From assembly GCF_001902295.1 (NCBI RefSeq), contig NZ_CP018335.1, positions 3,534,001 through 3,598,000 on the forward strand: a DNA stretch of 64,000 nucleotides. Direction: 5' to 3'. The notes under the pieces were generated by a model. The model did no database searches and was not told the DNA's origin. It was given only the letters and a program-made list of their open reading frames with translations. The stretch comes from Clostridium kluyveri. GTDB lineage: Bacteria; Bacillota; Clostridia; Clostridiales; Clostridiaceae. The first letter of the stretch is position 1. Every line of letters starts with the position of its first letter. Below are positions 8,887 to 17,140 of the stretch, piece by piece. Made by a program: the position numbers and the translations under genes.

Positions 8887-8976
8887 TTTCTTCCGCTAAA
8901 GCTCTGGAAAATCTGAAATACAGTACTCTAAGATCTAAGATTTTTCGCAGCAAAGCGGAGAAAAATATCCTTAACT
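8887..8976 (-). repeat. Long imperfect inverted repeat between mop and the MORN-like gene
   Basis: The arms ATTTTCTTCCGCT (8887) and AGCGGAGAAAAAT (about 8955) are imperfect reverse complements flanking an inner stretch with further self-complementary pieces (CTAAGATCTAAGA). The 90-base unit could be a terminator for mop or a small dispersed intergenic element; one copy alone cannot tell which. Confidence 0.45.
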
Positions 8977-9007
8977 TTTCACTCTTCACTCTTAATTCCT
9001 AATCAGC

Positions 9008-9214
9008 TTACGCCATTAGTATTACAGAAGATGCTTTAATTAAAGTTGTAACCTCTGAACCAACTTCAATACCTAAATTTTTTAAAGACTCCATGGTAAT
9101 AACGGAACATATGGATCTGTCATTACCTAAATCTACTATAACTTCCGCATTTACAGCACCTTCTTTTATTTCAGTAACTTTTCCCTTCATTTGATTTCTG
9201 GCACTAATTTTCAT
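9008..9214 (-). CDS. mop: Molybdopterin/molybdate-binding protein Mop (single TOBE domain)
   Basis: 68 residues, one Mop/TOBE domain: MKISARNQMKGKVTEI at the N-terminus, then VNAEVIVDLG and the C-terminal VGSEVTTLIKASSVILMA. Proteins of this type (molbindins, first described as Mop in C. pasteurianum) assemble into oligomers that store molybdate in the cytoplasm. I start at ATG 9214, because GGAGG lies correctly upstream; a longer reading from 9229 would begin inside that binding site. It sits next to modC, consistent with handling molybdate for nitrogenase. Confidence 0.93.
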   Translation of the reverse strand: MKISARNQMKGKVTEIKEGAVNAEVIVDLGNDRSICSVITMESLKNLGIEVGSEVTTLIKASSVILMA

Positions 9215-9323
9215 ATTTGTTTCCTCCATAAATTAATAATTTAAAAGTATCAATATTTATTTATAATTTAACACAATTATACCTTTTTATACTTTTTTTG
9301 CAACATATTTTAAAAGATTAAAA

Positions 9324-10391
9324 TCATTTTTTAATTAAAAAAATTTTATCTCTGCCTATACATATATTCCAAGGCTGCTCTAAATTTTTTAATTTATGCC
9401 ACATTTCCCTTGTAATCTCCCAGTGTAAATTCTTAGTTATATTATAGGATTTTTCCTCTACACTATCCAGGCACACTTCCACCGTAAAAGGACTTTCATT
9501 TATATGATTTACCTTGCATTTAACAATATTATCTTTTTGTCCCGATTCTCCAAGACTTATGTAATGGGCTCTTATTCCCACATAGCATTGAGATTTTTCA
9601 ATTTTTTTATTAACTTTAAGGGTACATCCCCAGTCCAGAGCCTCTAAAGTATTTTCATCCAATACTTGAATTCTGGATATATTTTTACACCCTGTAAGTC
9701 TTGCTGCTGCTACAGTACCGGGATTTTCAAATATATAATTTCTATCTCCAAAAATCTCTACTGCTCCATTATCCATTATCACAATATTTTTGCAAATACG
9801 ATATATTTCGTCTCTATTATGGGACACAAAGACTGTAGTACCCTTGTAGGTTGAAAGTACTTCTTTAAGCTTTTCTTCCATTTTATTTCTCAGATGGCTG
9901 TCCAGAGCAGAAAATGGCTCATCTAAAAGCAGTATTTCAGGATCTATGGCCATAGCTCTTGCAATGGCCACCCTCTGCTGTTGTCCCCCTGAAAGCTGAC
10001 TGGGAAATCTATTTTCCAGTCCTTTAAGATCCATCATATTTATTTTTTCATTTATTATTTTACTTTTCTCATCGGCTGACATACGGCTTAATCCAAAGCC
10101 TATATTCTGGCCTACTGTCATATTGGGAAACAATGCATAATTTTGAAATAAAAATCCACTCCTTCTCCTGCCGCTTTTAACATTTATCTTTTTTTCTCCA
10201 TCATATAAAACTTTTTCATCCAACATTATCTTTCCCTTATGTGGTGTTTCAAGACCTGCAATACACCTTAAAGTCATACTTTTACCGGAACCTGAAGCTC
10301 CAAGAAGTCCTATAATATTGTCTCTAGTATGAAATTTAACATTTAAATTAAATCCAGAAAAATTTTTTTCAATATCAACGTATAATCCCAT
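9324..10391 (-). CDS. modC: Molybdate ABC transporter ATP-binding protein ModC
   Basis: 355 residues. Walker A GASGSGKS (about residue 30), Q loop, signature LSGGQQQRVAIARA, Walker B ILLLDEPFSALD and the switch histidine in VFVSHNRDE are all present. A C-terminal TOBE-like region (about 280-355) follows. The start is placed at ATG 10391 (GLYVDIEKN follows), preceded by AGGAGGGAATGAC; this leaves one base after the modB stop, so translation is coupled. It energises molybdate import through ModB. The organisation modA-modB-modC is the classical one. Confidence 0.95.
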   Translation of the reverse strand: MGLYVDIEKNFSGFNLNVKFHTRDNIIGLLGASGSGKSMTLRCIAGLETPHKGKIMLDEKVLYDGEKKINVKSGRRRSGFLFQNYALFPNMTVGQNIGFGLSRMSADEKSKIINEKINMMDLKGLENRFPSQLSGGQQQRVAIARAMAIDPEILLLDEPFSALDSHLRNKMEEKLKEVLSTYKGTTVFVSHNRDEIYRICKNIVIMDNGAVEIFGDRNYIFENPGTVAAARLTGCKNISRIQVLDENTLEALDWGCTLKVNKKIEKSQCYVGIRAHYISLGESGQKDNIVKCKVNHINESPFTVEVCLDSVEEKSYNITKNLHWEITREMWHKLKNLEQPWNICIGRDKIFLIKK

Positions 10392-10392
10392 G

Positions 10393-11079
10393 TCATTCCC
10401 TCCTAACCCCATAAACATTTCTTTTTTCATGTTCATTCCAATAGTTCATAAGGAAAATCACTACAGTTGAGATTATTACAATCAATATAACCCACATAAG
10501 GGCCTTATCCATTTCTCCGCTTTCAGCTGCAAAATAAATGGCCAGAGGAATCGTCTGAGTTCTTCCCGGTATATTTCCAGCTACCATAAGAGTAGCTCCA
10601 AATTCTCCAAGAGCTCTTGCAAAAGAAAGAATTGTAGCTGCAGCTATGCCTGGCCATGCCAGAGGCAGTATAACCCTCCAGAAAATTTTCCAGGAAGATA
10701 CTCCAAGAGTTCTGGCCGCATTTACAATATTATTGTCCACCTGTTCAAAAGCCCCTTTAGTTGTCCTATACATCAAAGGAAAAGCAATAATAGCTGCAGC
10801 TATAACCGCGGCAGGCCATGAAAAAATCAAGTTGGTACCAATTTTCAACAAAAGTTTACCCATGGGTCCATTTTTCCCAAATATAAGCAGCAGAAAGAAT
10901 CCCACTACCGTAGGGGGCAGTACAAGAGGCAATGTAAATATAGTATCCACAGCACTTTTAAATTTTCCATTATAATTGGTCATCCAATAGGCAGCAGCAA
11001 TTCCAACAAAAAATGTTATGATAGTAGCTATAAAAGTAGTTTTTACTGAAATCCATGCCGGTGAAATATCAAAATTCAT
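10393..11079 (-). CDS. modB: Molybdate ABC transporter permease ModB
   Basis: 228 residues with five to six hydrophobic segments and the ABC permease EAA-type loop (NAARTLGVSSWKIFWRVILP, residues about 140-160), which docks on ModC. LPLVLPPTVVGFFLL is a typical ModB motif. It forms the membrane channel for molybdate. It stops one base before modC and lies 77 bases downstream of modA. Start ATG 11079 has AGAGGTGAC upstream. Confidence 0.95.
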   Translation of the reverse strand: MNFDISPAWISVKTTFIATIITFFVGIAAAYWMTNYNGKFKSAVDTIFTLPLVLPPTVVGFFLLLIFGKNGPMGKLLLKIGTNLIFSWPAAVIAAAIIAFPLMYRTTKGAFEQVDNNIVNAARTLGVSSWKIFWRVILPLAWPGIAAATILSFARALGEFGATLMVAGNIPGRTQTIPLAIYFAAESGEMDKALMWVILIVIISTVVIFLMNYWNEHEKRNVYGVRRE

Positions 11080-11156
11080 TCATGTCACCTCTTTAAAATC
11101 AAGTAAGACTATATGTTCCCCAATTTTTTACTCCCTTTTAATATTACACTACTAAA

Positions 11157-11966
11157 CTATTCTCCCATCTTAAATCCATATTTCTCAAATACTGCTTTAG
11201 CTTTATCACCAGACAGGAACTTTAAAAAGCTTTTAGCTGCTTCTGCATTTTTGCTGTCTTTAACTACTCCTACAGGATACACCACAGCTTTATGAGAATT
11301 CTCAGGTGCAGTAGCTGCAATTGTAACCTTATCAGATACCAGTGCATCAGTTTTATAAACAATTCCTGCATCTGCATTTCCTGTTTCAACCCAGGTTAAA
11401 ACTTCTTTTACATCTTTTCCATAAACAGCCTTCGGTTTAACTTTATCCAATATATTTAGGTTTGTAAGTACTTCTTCTGCATATTGTCCCGCAGGCACAC
11501 TCTTAGGTTCCCCTAGAGCTATTTTTTGAACAGTATCTGATGTTAAATCCTCAAAGCTTTTAACTTTGGTCGAATCTTTTGGTACAACTAGTACTACATC
11601 ATTTTGCAAAAGATTTTTAATAGTATCATTTACCATTAAATTTTTATTTTTGAGTTCATCCATCTGTTTTGTCGCAGCGGACATAAATATATCTGCCGGT
11701 GCACCCTGTTCAATTTGCTTTTGCAAGGTACCGGAGGCTCCAAAATTGTATGTAATTGCAGCATTTGCATTTTCTTTAACATACAATTCTTTAATTTCAT
11801 TCATGGAATCTTTTAAACTGGCAGCAGCAGATACAGTTAATGTTATCTTTGTTGAAGTACCGGATTTTTGATCCTTTGAATTTTCAGCAGTATTGCCACA
11901 ACCTGCAGCCAAAAATGCAATGAGTGAAAACAAAATTAAAGATAAAATTTTTTTAGTTCTTTTCAA
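11157..11966 (-). CDS. modA: Molybdate-binding lipoprotein ModA
   Basis: 269 residues. The N-terminus is a lipoprotein signal (KRTKKILSLILF, then lipobox LAAGCG), so the mature protein is anchored outside the membrane. VSAAASLKDSMNEI and YNFGASGTLQKQIEQGAPAD are characteristic oxyanion-binding motifs of ModA. The start is a TTG at 11966 with AAGGGGGT upstream. Directly repeated AACATAAC elements precede it at 12009-12028, so modABC is probably regulated as a unit. Confidence 0.95.
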   Translation of the reverse strand: MKRTKKILSLILFSLIAFLAAGCGNTAENSKDQKSGTSTKITLTVSAAASLKDSMNEIKELYVKENANAAITYNFGASGTLQKQIEQGAPADIFMSAATKQMDELKNKNLMVNDTIKNLLQNDVVLVVPKDSTKVKSFEDLTSDTVQKIALGEPKSVPAGQYAEEVLTNLNILDKVKPKAVYGKDVKEVLTWVETGNADAGIVYKTDALVSDKVTIAATAPENSHKAVVYPVGVVKDSKNAEAAKSFLKFLSGDKAKAVFEKYGFKMGE

Positions 11967-12351
11967 ATTAAATACCCCCTTAAATTAAAAAAATTAAATT
12001 GCCATGACAAAACATAACAAAACATAACACAACTATATAAATCCAAAAATTACATCTATTTTTTATAATGTAATATTATGTATTATTATATATCTATGAT
12101 TATATATTCAAATAAAGTATTAATCAAGAGTTTTTCGATAATTTATTATCATATTTATAATATTAAAGGTTTTCATTAACCAATTAAGAAATAAATAGTT
12201 TTTTTATGCTTTAACTCATAATTTGTAGATAATTTCAGAAATGTGTGTAAATTTAAGAATTGACTTCATTGAATTATCCCGTTGTAAATACACTTAAAAT
12301 GTAGTAGAATTCTCTATGTTGGGTAATTCTTAGATTAAGAAGGAGAATGAA
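11967..12351. other. Intergenic region between modA and the NusG-domain gene
   Basis: 385 AT-rich bases with no gene. The left end holds the modA promoter region with tandem AACATAAC repeats. On the right, TTGACT (12260-12265) followed by TGTAAATA could be a promoter for the rightward gene at 12352, which has AAGAAGGAG as binding site. The middle shows only AT-rich sequence. Confidence 0.5.
12009..12030. promoter_or_regulatory. Tandem 10-bp repeats upstream of modA
   Basis: AACATAACAA (12011) and AACATAACAC (12021) are adjacent copies in exact 10-bp register, about 45-60 bases before the modA start. Read on the coding strand they give GTTATGTT twice, the word also seen in the nifH-regulator intergenic region. 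Helical phasing suggests a protein-binding site for molybdate control. Confidence 0.45.
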
Positions 12352-12735
12352 ATGAAAAAAGGAGATAAGATCGCTGCGCTAATTATAATTATACTGCTTG
12401 TTATAAGTACTGCAGGAGTTTTAATATACAAAAACCGCATGGAAAGTTCCAGTAGGATTGCCCTGATAAAACAAGATGGCAAGCTTATAAAAACTATTAA
12501 TTTAAATACTGTTAAAAACAGTGAGGAATTTATTATAAAATACAAGGACAATGATTTTAATAAAATAAAGGTGGAAAAGGGAAGGATTCGTATTACAGAT
12601 GCTAATTGTCCTGATAAAATATGTGTAAAAAAAGGGTGGATATCAAAGCCCGGGGAGAACATTGTATGCCTTCCCCACAGACTCATAATAAGTATAGATG
12701 GTAAAAATTCAAATTATGACGATATTACAAGATAG
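12352..12735 (+). CDS. Membrane-anchored NusG domain II protein
   Basis: 127 residues. One hydrophobic segment at residues 7-25 anchors the N-terminus. The rest matches the stand-alone NusG domain II family, ending in the cysteine-containing block GRIRITDANCPDKICVKKGW followed by IVCLPHRLIISI. These proteins are common in Firmicutes, often near rnf/ApbE genes, with no proven role. A decayed second copy of this gene exists at 18643-20336, split by an IS607 element. Confidence 0.85.
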   Translation: MKKGDKIAALIIIILLVISTAGVLIYKNRMESSSRIALIKQDGKLIKTINLNTVKNSEEFIIKYKDNDFNKIKVEKGRIRITDANCPDKICVKKGWISKPGENIVCLPHRLIISIDGKNSNYDDITR

Positions 12736-12766
12736 AGTTTAACCATTTTAAAAACATATGTAAAGA

Positions 12767-13834
12767 TTATACGCTTATAATATTGTTCAGCTCCTCAACC
12801 AGCCCTGAAAGCTCTTCTACATTACCTGTAACTTCCTCTATTGAAGAGGATTGACTTTCTGTAGTTTTAAGGGTAGATTCTGATTCATTGAGAGCTTTGG
12901 CAACAGCTGATTGTATCCTGTCTGTAAGGGATACAATCTTTTGTGTTGTTTCTTTGGAGCTTTCAGATAATGTTCTTATTTCATTTGCCACTACCCCAAA
13001 TCCCTTTCCTGATTCTCCCGCCCTGGCAGCTTCTATAGCTGCATTTAAACCAAGCATCTTGGTTTTATCCGCTATGTTTTTTATGGAATTCAATATGTTA
13101 TTTATACCTTCAGAGATCTCATTTATATTATTTATGTTCTGGGCAAGTACATGCTGGTTATTTGTTACATCAACGGAAGACACTGCAAGCTCCTCCATGG
13201 TAGCGGATATCTGTCTAAAGCTGCTATTCAGTACTTCTGCAATTGAAGTAATCTTATCCTTGGATTGTGAATTATGTTTAATCTGCTCATATCCAATTTT
13301 CGACAGATAGTTTGCCACAACATAAAGAAGCTCTGCTGCAGCCTTTACATTTTTCTCTTCTATAATTTTAATTTGAGCTAAAGCCTCCACATATCTGTTC
13401 TCATTAAATCCTATTTCTCTTGCAATTTTCCTGAATTCTGATTCTTCGGGTTTTTCATATAGTATTTGTCCTCCTAAAATTGTGCCTATGGATTCTCCTT
13501 CTATAGTGATAGGTGCTGCAAAATCTATTAACCCTGCATGACATTTATATATGTATGGTTTCTTTGTTCTTGTGGCTTCTTCTCCACCCCTTTTATGGGA
13601 TTTTGCACATCTGTCATCCCCTATTTTGGTTGAATGGGTATACTGACAAAGGCTTGTATAGGAACTTGGTCTTGTTACAGGATTGCCATTTCTATCTACA
13701 GTTACACTGGCTATATTCATACTTTCCGCAAAATTATCCTGAAACTTTTGTAACATGTCAATATCCAATACATCCTTAATCTCAAGTACACTTAGATCAA
13801 GTTCTCCACCATTTAATATTCTAATCACAGGCAA
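12767..13834 (-). CDS. Cytoplasmic PocR-domain methyl-accepting chemotaxis-like protein
   Basis: 355 residues with no membrane segment. Residues about 15-175 form a PocR ligand-binding domain: the cysteine pattern LCQYTHSTKIGDDRCAKSH and YIYKCHAGLIDFAAPI is diagnostic. Residues about 195-350 form an MCP signalling coiled coil with the hairpin motif IADKTKMLGLNAAIEAARAG and GFGVVANEIRTLSE. It should sense a small molecule in the cytoplasm and talk to CheA/CheW. A fragment of a second copy is present at 20337-20394. No neighbouring che genes are seen. Confidence 0.9.
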   Translation of the reverse strand: MPVIRILNGGELDLSVLEIKDVLDIDMLQKFQDNFAESMNIASVTVDRNGNPVTRPSSYTSLCQYTHSTKIGDDRCAKSHKRGGEEATRTKKPYIYKCHAGLIDFAAPITIEGESIGTILGGQILYEKPEESEFRKIAREIGFNENRYVEALAQIKIIEEKNVKAAAELLYVVANYLSKIGYEQIKHNSQSKDKITSIAEVLNSSFRQISATMEELAVSSVDVTNNQHVLAQNINNINEISEGINNILNSIKNIADKTKMLGLNAAIEAARAGESGKGFGVVANEIRTLSESSKETTQKIVSLTDRIQSAVAKALNESESTLKTTESQSSSIEEVTGNVEELSGLVEELNNIISV

Positions 13835-14023
13835 ATCCTCCTCTTAAAATAACTCTAATAAATATGATACCTATACGTATTATTATAGATTTGCCCAACA
13901 CATTATTCAACATTTTTTTGGTTAATTTAACGCTGAATTCATATATAATACACAATATGTAATAAATTCAATAATAATAGTATATTATTGTGAACGATGT
14001 CATTATAAAGCTGCATTTTCTTG

Positions 14024-14974
14024 TTAATTAGGTATCTTTAGCACAGTTCCAAGAGGTCCTGTTTCTTTTATAGTAAGCATTCCAAGATAAAAAAGCAGTG
14101 ACTTAAAATTCTCTTTCACACTATACATGGTGTGAATGTTAAATCTGTCTACGAGAATTGTAGCTGTTTCACCTATAGACATTATTTCTTCTAAAGCTTC
14201 CCTGTCATTAAAATTACGTGCCAATTGATTGACTTTACCATAATCTGTTTTTACATTATTATCTATCATTTCTTTAGGATAACGATTATAGGCTAAATAA
14301 CCCTCAAGAAAATACATAGCCATATCTGGATTAAAAACAGATTCACTGTTTTCATTAAATTTGTATCCATTATAGTATTCCGTCATATCTTTATATATCT
14401 TTTTTCTAAGTTCTTCATTTTTTAAACCAACTTCATCCATAATCCATAATAGTTCTTTTCTTGTAAACCCAAGCATAGCATTCAGTTTCTCATCTAAAGT
14501 ATAGTTTCTTGTTATATTAAAACCGCTAGTCAAATCATCCAGCATTATAGGACTTACTCCGGTCATAAATATTCTATTAAAATTATCCATAGTAGCATCT
14601 TTTAAGGCTTTATAAAAAACTTTGACGAAACCTTCACCATGAAGTATACTGCTGTAAGTATTTTGTTTTCCTCCAGTTATTAGTTCATTTGCAAAGTTAT
14701 CATATTCATCTATTAAGACAAAAACAGGTATCTTTGCTTTTCTAGAAAGATAAGCTATGTATTCAACTGCTGCTTCCGCTTCAATAATATCTTGAACTAC
14801 TTTTTCATTCTGAAAAAAATCAGAATATTTCACAAAAAAACTTTTCACTGAATAAGTTATTTTCGTATTAAAACTTTTTCTTAATTCCTCTTCTCCGTGG
14901 CCTGCATCTACACTGGCAAAACTCATCCTCCAAACGAGAAATTTATTTTTATTCTTTGTGGGTTTTTTACCTAT
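14024..14974 (-). pseudogene. Remnant of AAA-ATPase-like/PD-(D/E)XK protein, central part only
   Basis: The reading frame corresponds to about residues 75-393 of the intact 565-residue ATPase at 20412-22109 and is very similar to it (for example GGKQNTYSSILHGEGFVKVF and MTGVSPIMLDDLTSGFNITR). It has lost the N-terminal P-loop part and the C-terminal nuclease-like part. The coding match continues upstream of ATG 14926 through IGKKPT to about 14974, where sequence jumps to a terminator hairpin. At the other end a TAA at 14024 replaces the codon after VPNY. It is the broken left copy of a segmental duplication. Confidence 0.85.
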
Positions 14975-14984
14975 TTGCCTTAGA

Positions 14985-15015
14985 TCTTAAAAAAGGCGTT
15001 TTTAACACGCCTTTC
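14985..15015 (-). terminator. Rho-independent terminator, left copy
   Basis: On the minus strand GGCGTGTTAAAAACGCC is followed by TTTTTT. The same hairpin occurs downstream of the intact transglutaminase gene at 22600-22626, so this is the duplicated terminator of the wrecked copy. Confidence 0.85.
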
Positions 15016-15530
15016 TGATTAATAAGACTACTCCTCTATTGTAAATGCAAGTACAATAGGTTGCAGCGATTTTTGAATCCACAAAACTTTCCTGGGATTT
15101 TGTGGTAAGGTAGCCAAATCTAAAATCTATAGTAACATCATTTCCATATCCACTAATGCTAATTCTATATCCTGTATAGGAATAATATAAATAATCATCT
15201 CCATTTAAGATATCAGAAATTGCAGATATTATTTCCGACCCTAAGTCCGAAGTATCTATATCTTTAGAAGGGTCATTCATCTTTTTCATAAATACGGACT
15301 TTACATCCGCCACCAGATTTTTTTCTGGCTGAGTTTTAACTGCAGCTTCAATATTATCCATTTTGTTCACTGTCCAGCACCTGTATATTTTGTTCTGTAA
15401 CAGTACTTGCATTCAATCCCTTATTAAATTTTATTGTCCAAGTTTTATTCTGTGCTATGTTGGATTTAGAATCCATGTATTTTATGTCATCTTTTTTAGT
15501 AAATCTGAATTTGTTTTGCAAATGAATTTT
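15002..15530 (-). pseudogene. Chimeric remnant of transglutaminase-like and Ig-like secreted protein genes
   Basis: This stretch matches in order the end, middle and upstream parts of the two genes at 22640-23902 and 23930-24565, collapsed together. The piece DTSDLGSEIISAISD is joined to the NKMDNIEAAVKTQPEKN part of the neighbouring gene at a shared GAAGTATCT. A second junction in TTCACTGT removes about 190 bases. A third joins the very C-terminus to the FVDSK region. The longest frame (15002-15412) is therefore an accident of deletions and has no signal peptide. Homology to the upstream gene continues to about 15500-15530. Confidence 0.88.
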
Positions 15531-15733
15531 ATACTATAAATTGGTGATTTTTATTATCTTTAGAATAATTTTTTATACAATTTAAAATTGTCATTTATAT
15601 TAATATTACGTATCCGTGGGGCAAAGTCAGGTACTATAATCTAAAATATTAGCACCATCAACAGTATGAAAAGTAAGATGTCATATTACCCGGCGGATAT
15701 CTAGGGCTATAAATAGTGTAGAATAGAACCTAA
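15531..15733. other. Non-coding junction between duplication remnant and Rpn remnant
   Basis: AT-rich sequence with stops in all frames. I see no gene, repeat or clear promoter. It joins the end of the left duplication copy to the Rpn-like reading frame that opens at 15734. Confidence 0.4.
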
Positions 15734-16516
15734 TTATCTGATAAAATAAGAGTATATAAAAGTGATATACTAGCTGTTCCAGAGGAAGAATTTGATGGAA
15801 TAGAAATAATAAATAGCGAGTTAATAAAGGAATTCAAAGAAGATAGAAAAGGAGTCTTAGATGTAAGGATAAGAACTAAATTAGGAAAGCAAATAGATGT
15901 TGAAATACAAATACTACCAACAGATTACATGCCAGAACGTACCATATTCTACTGGAGCAAAATGTATACAAGTCAAATAAAGCCAGGAGATACCTACGAT
16001 AAGCTAAAAAAATGTGTAACTATAAACATAGTGGACTTCAAATGTATACCATTAAAAAAGCTCTATTCCAGCTATCATCTAACTCAAGATGAAACAGGAT
16101 ATAGGCTGACAGATATATTTGAAGTGCACTTTTTAGAAATACCAAAGCTATTTGACGAAGATATTGAGAGAGATGAAAATGACCCAATAGTTCAATGGAT
16201 GGAATTCTTAGATGCAAAATCGAAGGGAGTGATGGAGATGTTAGCAGAGAAGAATAAGGATATAAAGAAAGCTTATGCTTTATTACAAATAATCAGTAAA
16301 GACGAAAAAGCTAGAATGTTGTATGAAGCTAGGCAGGCAGAAATCAGCGACCAATTGACTAGAATAAAGTCAGCAGAGGAAAAAGGAGCAACTAGAAAAG
16401 CATTGAGAGTAGCAGAAAAAATGCTAAGACGAGGAGATAGTATAGAAGATATAGTTGACATGACTGAACTACCAAAAGAAAAGGTACTAGAACTAAAAAA
16501 TAAATATCAAAACTAA
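15734..16516 (+). pseudogene. Rpn-family PD-(D/E)XK nuclease/putative transposase, 5'-truncated
   Basis: The open frame starts after a stop at 15731 and has no start codon before the ATG at 15929, yet the sequence from RVYKSDILAVPEEEFDG onward reads as a proper Rpn protein, with LGKQIDVEIQ carrying the nuclease E-x-Q element upstream of the first ATG. So the first roughly 30-40 residues are missing. The C-terminus has the coiled region EEKGATRKALRVAEKMLRRG and EDIVDMTELPKEKV typical of the family. Rpn proteins are recombination-promoting nucleases. Without the N-terminus it is probably dead. It is flanked by other mobile DNA. Confidence 0.8.
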
Positions 16517-16543
16517 AATCATTGAACCCTTTGCATCAACTAT

Positions 16544-16846
16544 ATGTGCGAGGGGTTTTCAATGTATAAAAAACTTTACAAAGAAAGCAAGTACGAAAAA
16601 TATGTAAAGGAGGAGATATTAATGCAATCATCACTATATAGAAAGCCTTATGAGAAAGATATACAACAGGGCCGTAAAGAAGAAAAAGTAGAAACAGTAT
16701 TAAAGTTTTTAACAAAGCGTTTTGGAATCTTACCTGACGAGATTAGAGGAAAAATCGAAAAATTAGATATGATAAATTTAGATATAATTTTGGATAAAGT
16801 GCTGGAGTATAAAGATTTAGATGATTTAAAGAAATTTTTGCACTAA
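16544..16846 (+). CDS. Small DUF4351-like protein, possibly a fragment
   Basis: 100 residues or fewer. The C-terminal half (EEKVETVLKFLTKRFG, then DEIRGKIEKLDM and LDKVLEYKDLDDLKKFL) resembles DUF4351, a domain normally found at the C-terminus of Rpn/YhgA-like proteins. It follows the Rpn remnant by 27 bases on the same strand but is not in the same protein. An internal ATG at 16622 with AAGGAGGAG upstream could be the true start. I regard it as a leftover tail from another Rpn-like gene or a small stand-alone gene. Confidence 0.5.
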   Translation: MCEGFSMYKKLYKESKYEKYVKEEILMQSSLYRKPYEKDIQQGRKEEKVETVLKFLTKRFGILPDEIRGKIEKLDMINLDIILDKVLEYKDLDDLKKFLH

Positions 16847-16868
16847 GTTGTGTAAGGGCTGATGTTAC

Positions 16869-17028
16869 TTATTTCATTTTGACAAATGCAAATGAGAAGC
16901 CTATGTACAGATTTATAAGAAGTAATGTCCAAAGAAACACAAAAATATTTATGAGTATTTGTAAAATTAATGCAGAAGCAAAATTTTTAAACCCATCAAA
17001 TAAATTTTCTACATTATTCGCATTATAA
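16869..17028 (-). pseudogene. DUF975-like membrane protein remnant, interrupted by IS256 element
   Basis: The minus strand encodes NNVENLFDGFKNFASAL followed by a hydrophobic FVFLWTLLLI segment, the characteristic opening of DUF975 membrane proteins. If the IS element and one 8-bp duplication are removed, the frame continues without a break into 18575-18632 (IGWIVKNEKTFSKNHLSLN). The frame then ends in a stop at about 18632, and downstream it diverges after LLLI, so the gene was already decaying before or after the insertion. Confidence 0.65.
17021..17028 (+). repeat. 8-bp target site duplication, left copy
   Basis: CATTATAA directly abuts the left inverted repeat of the IS256-family element and recurs at 18567-18574 directly after the right end. 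Eight bases is the usual IS256-family duplication length. Confidence 0.9.
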
Positions 17029-17029
17029 G

Positions 17030-17072
17030 AGAACGTACCTAGATTTGTGTAAATCAAATCTAGGTACGTTCT
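17030..17072 (+). terminator. Terminator-like hairpin built into the IS256 left end
   Basis: An 18-bp perfect inverted repeat (arm AGAACGTACCTAGATTTG, loop TGTAAAT) overlaps the left terminal repeat and is followed on the plus strand by TTTTTAT. It would stop transcription entering the element from outside and so limit transposase expression. The function is inferred from the structure. Confidence 0.8.
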
Positions 17073-17140
17073 TTTTATGTATGTAGAACTGGTAATAGTG
17101 GTAATAATAAGTATAAATAATTTTTGAAAGGAGATTAAAT

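Noticed and set aside
12005..12030. CRISPR-like short repeats upstream of modA
   Set aside because: Only two 10-bp copies, no spacers and no cas genes; better seen as an operator. No CRISPR array was found in the window.
15002..15412. 136-codon open frame as a real gene
   Set aside because: Comparison with 22640-24565 shows it is pieces of two genes joined by deletions, with no signal peptide or proper start.
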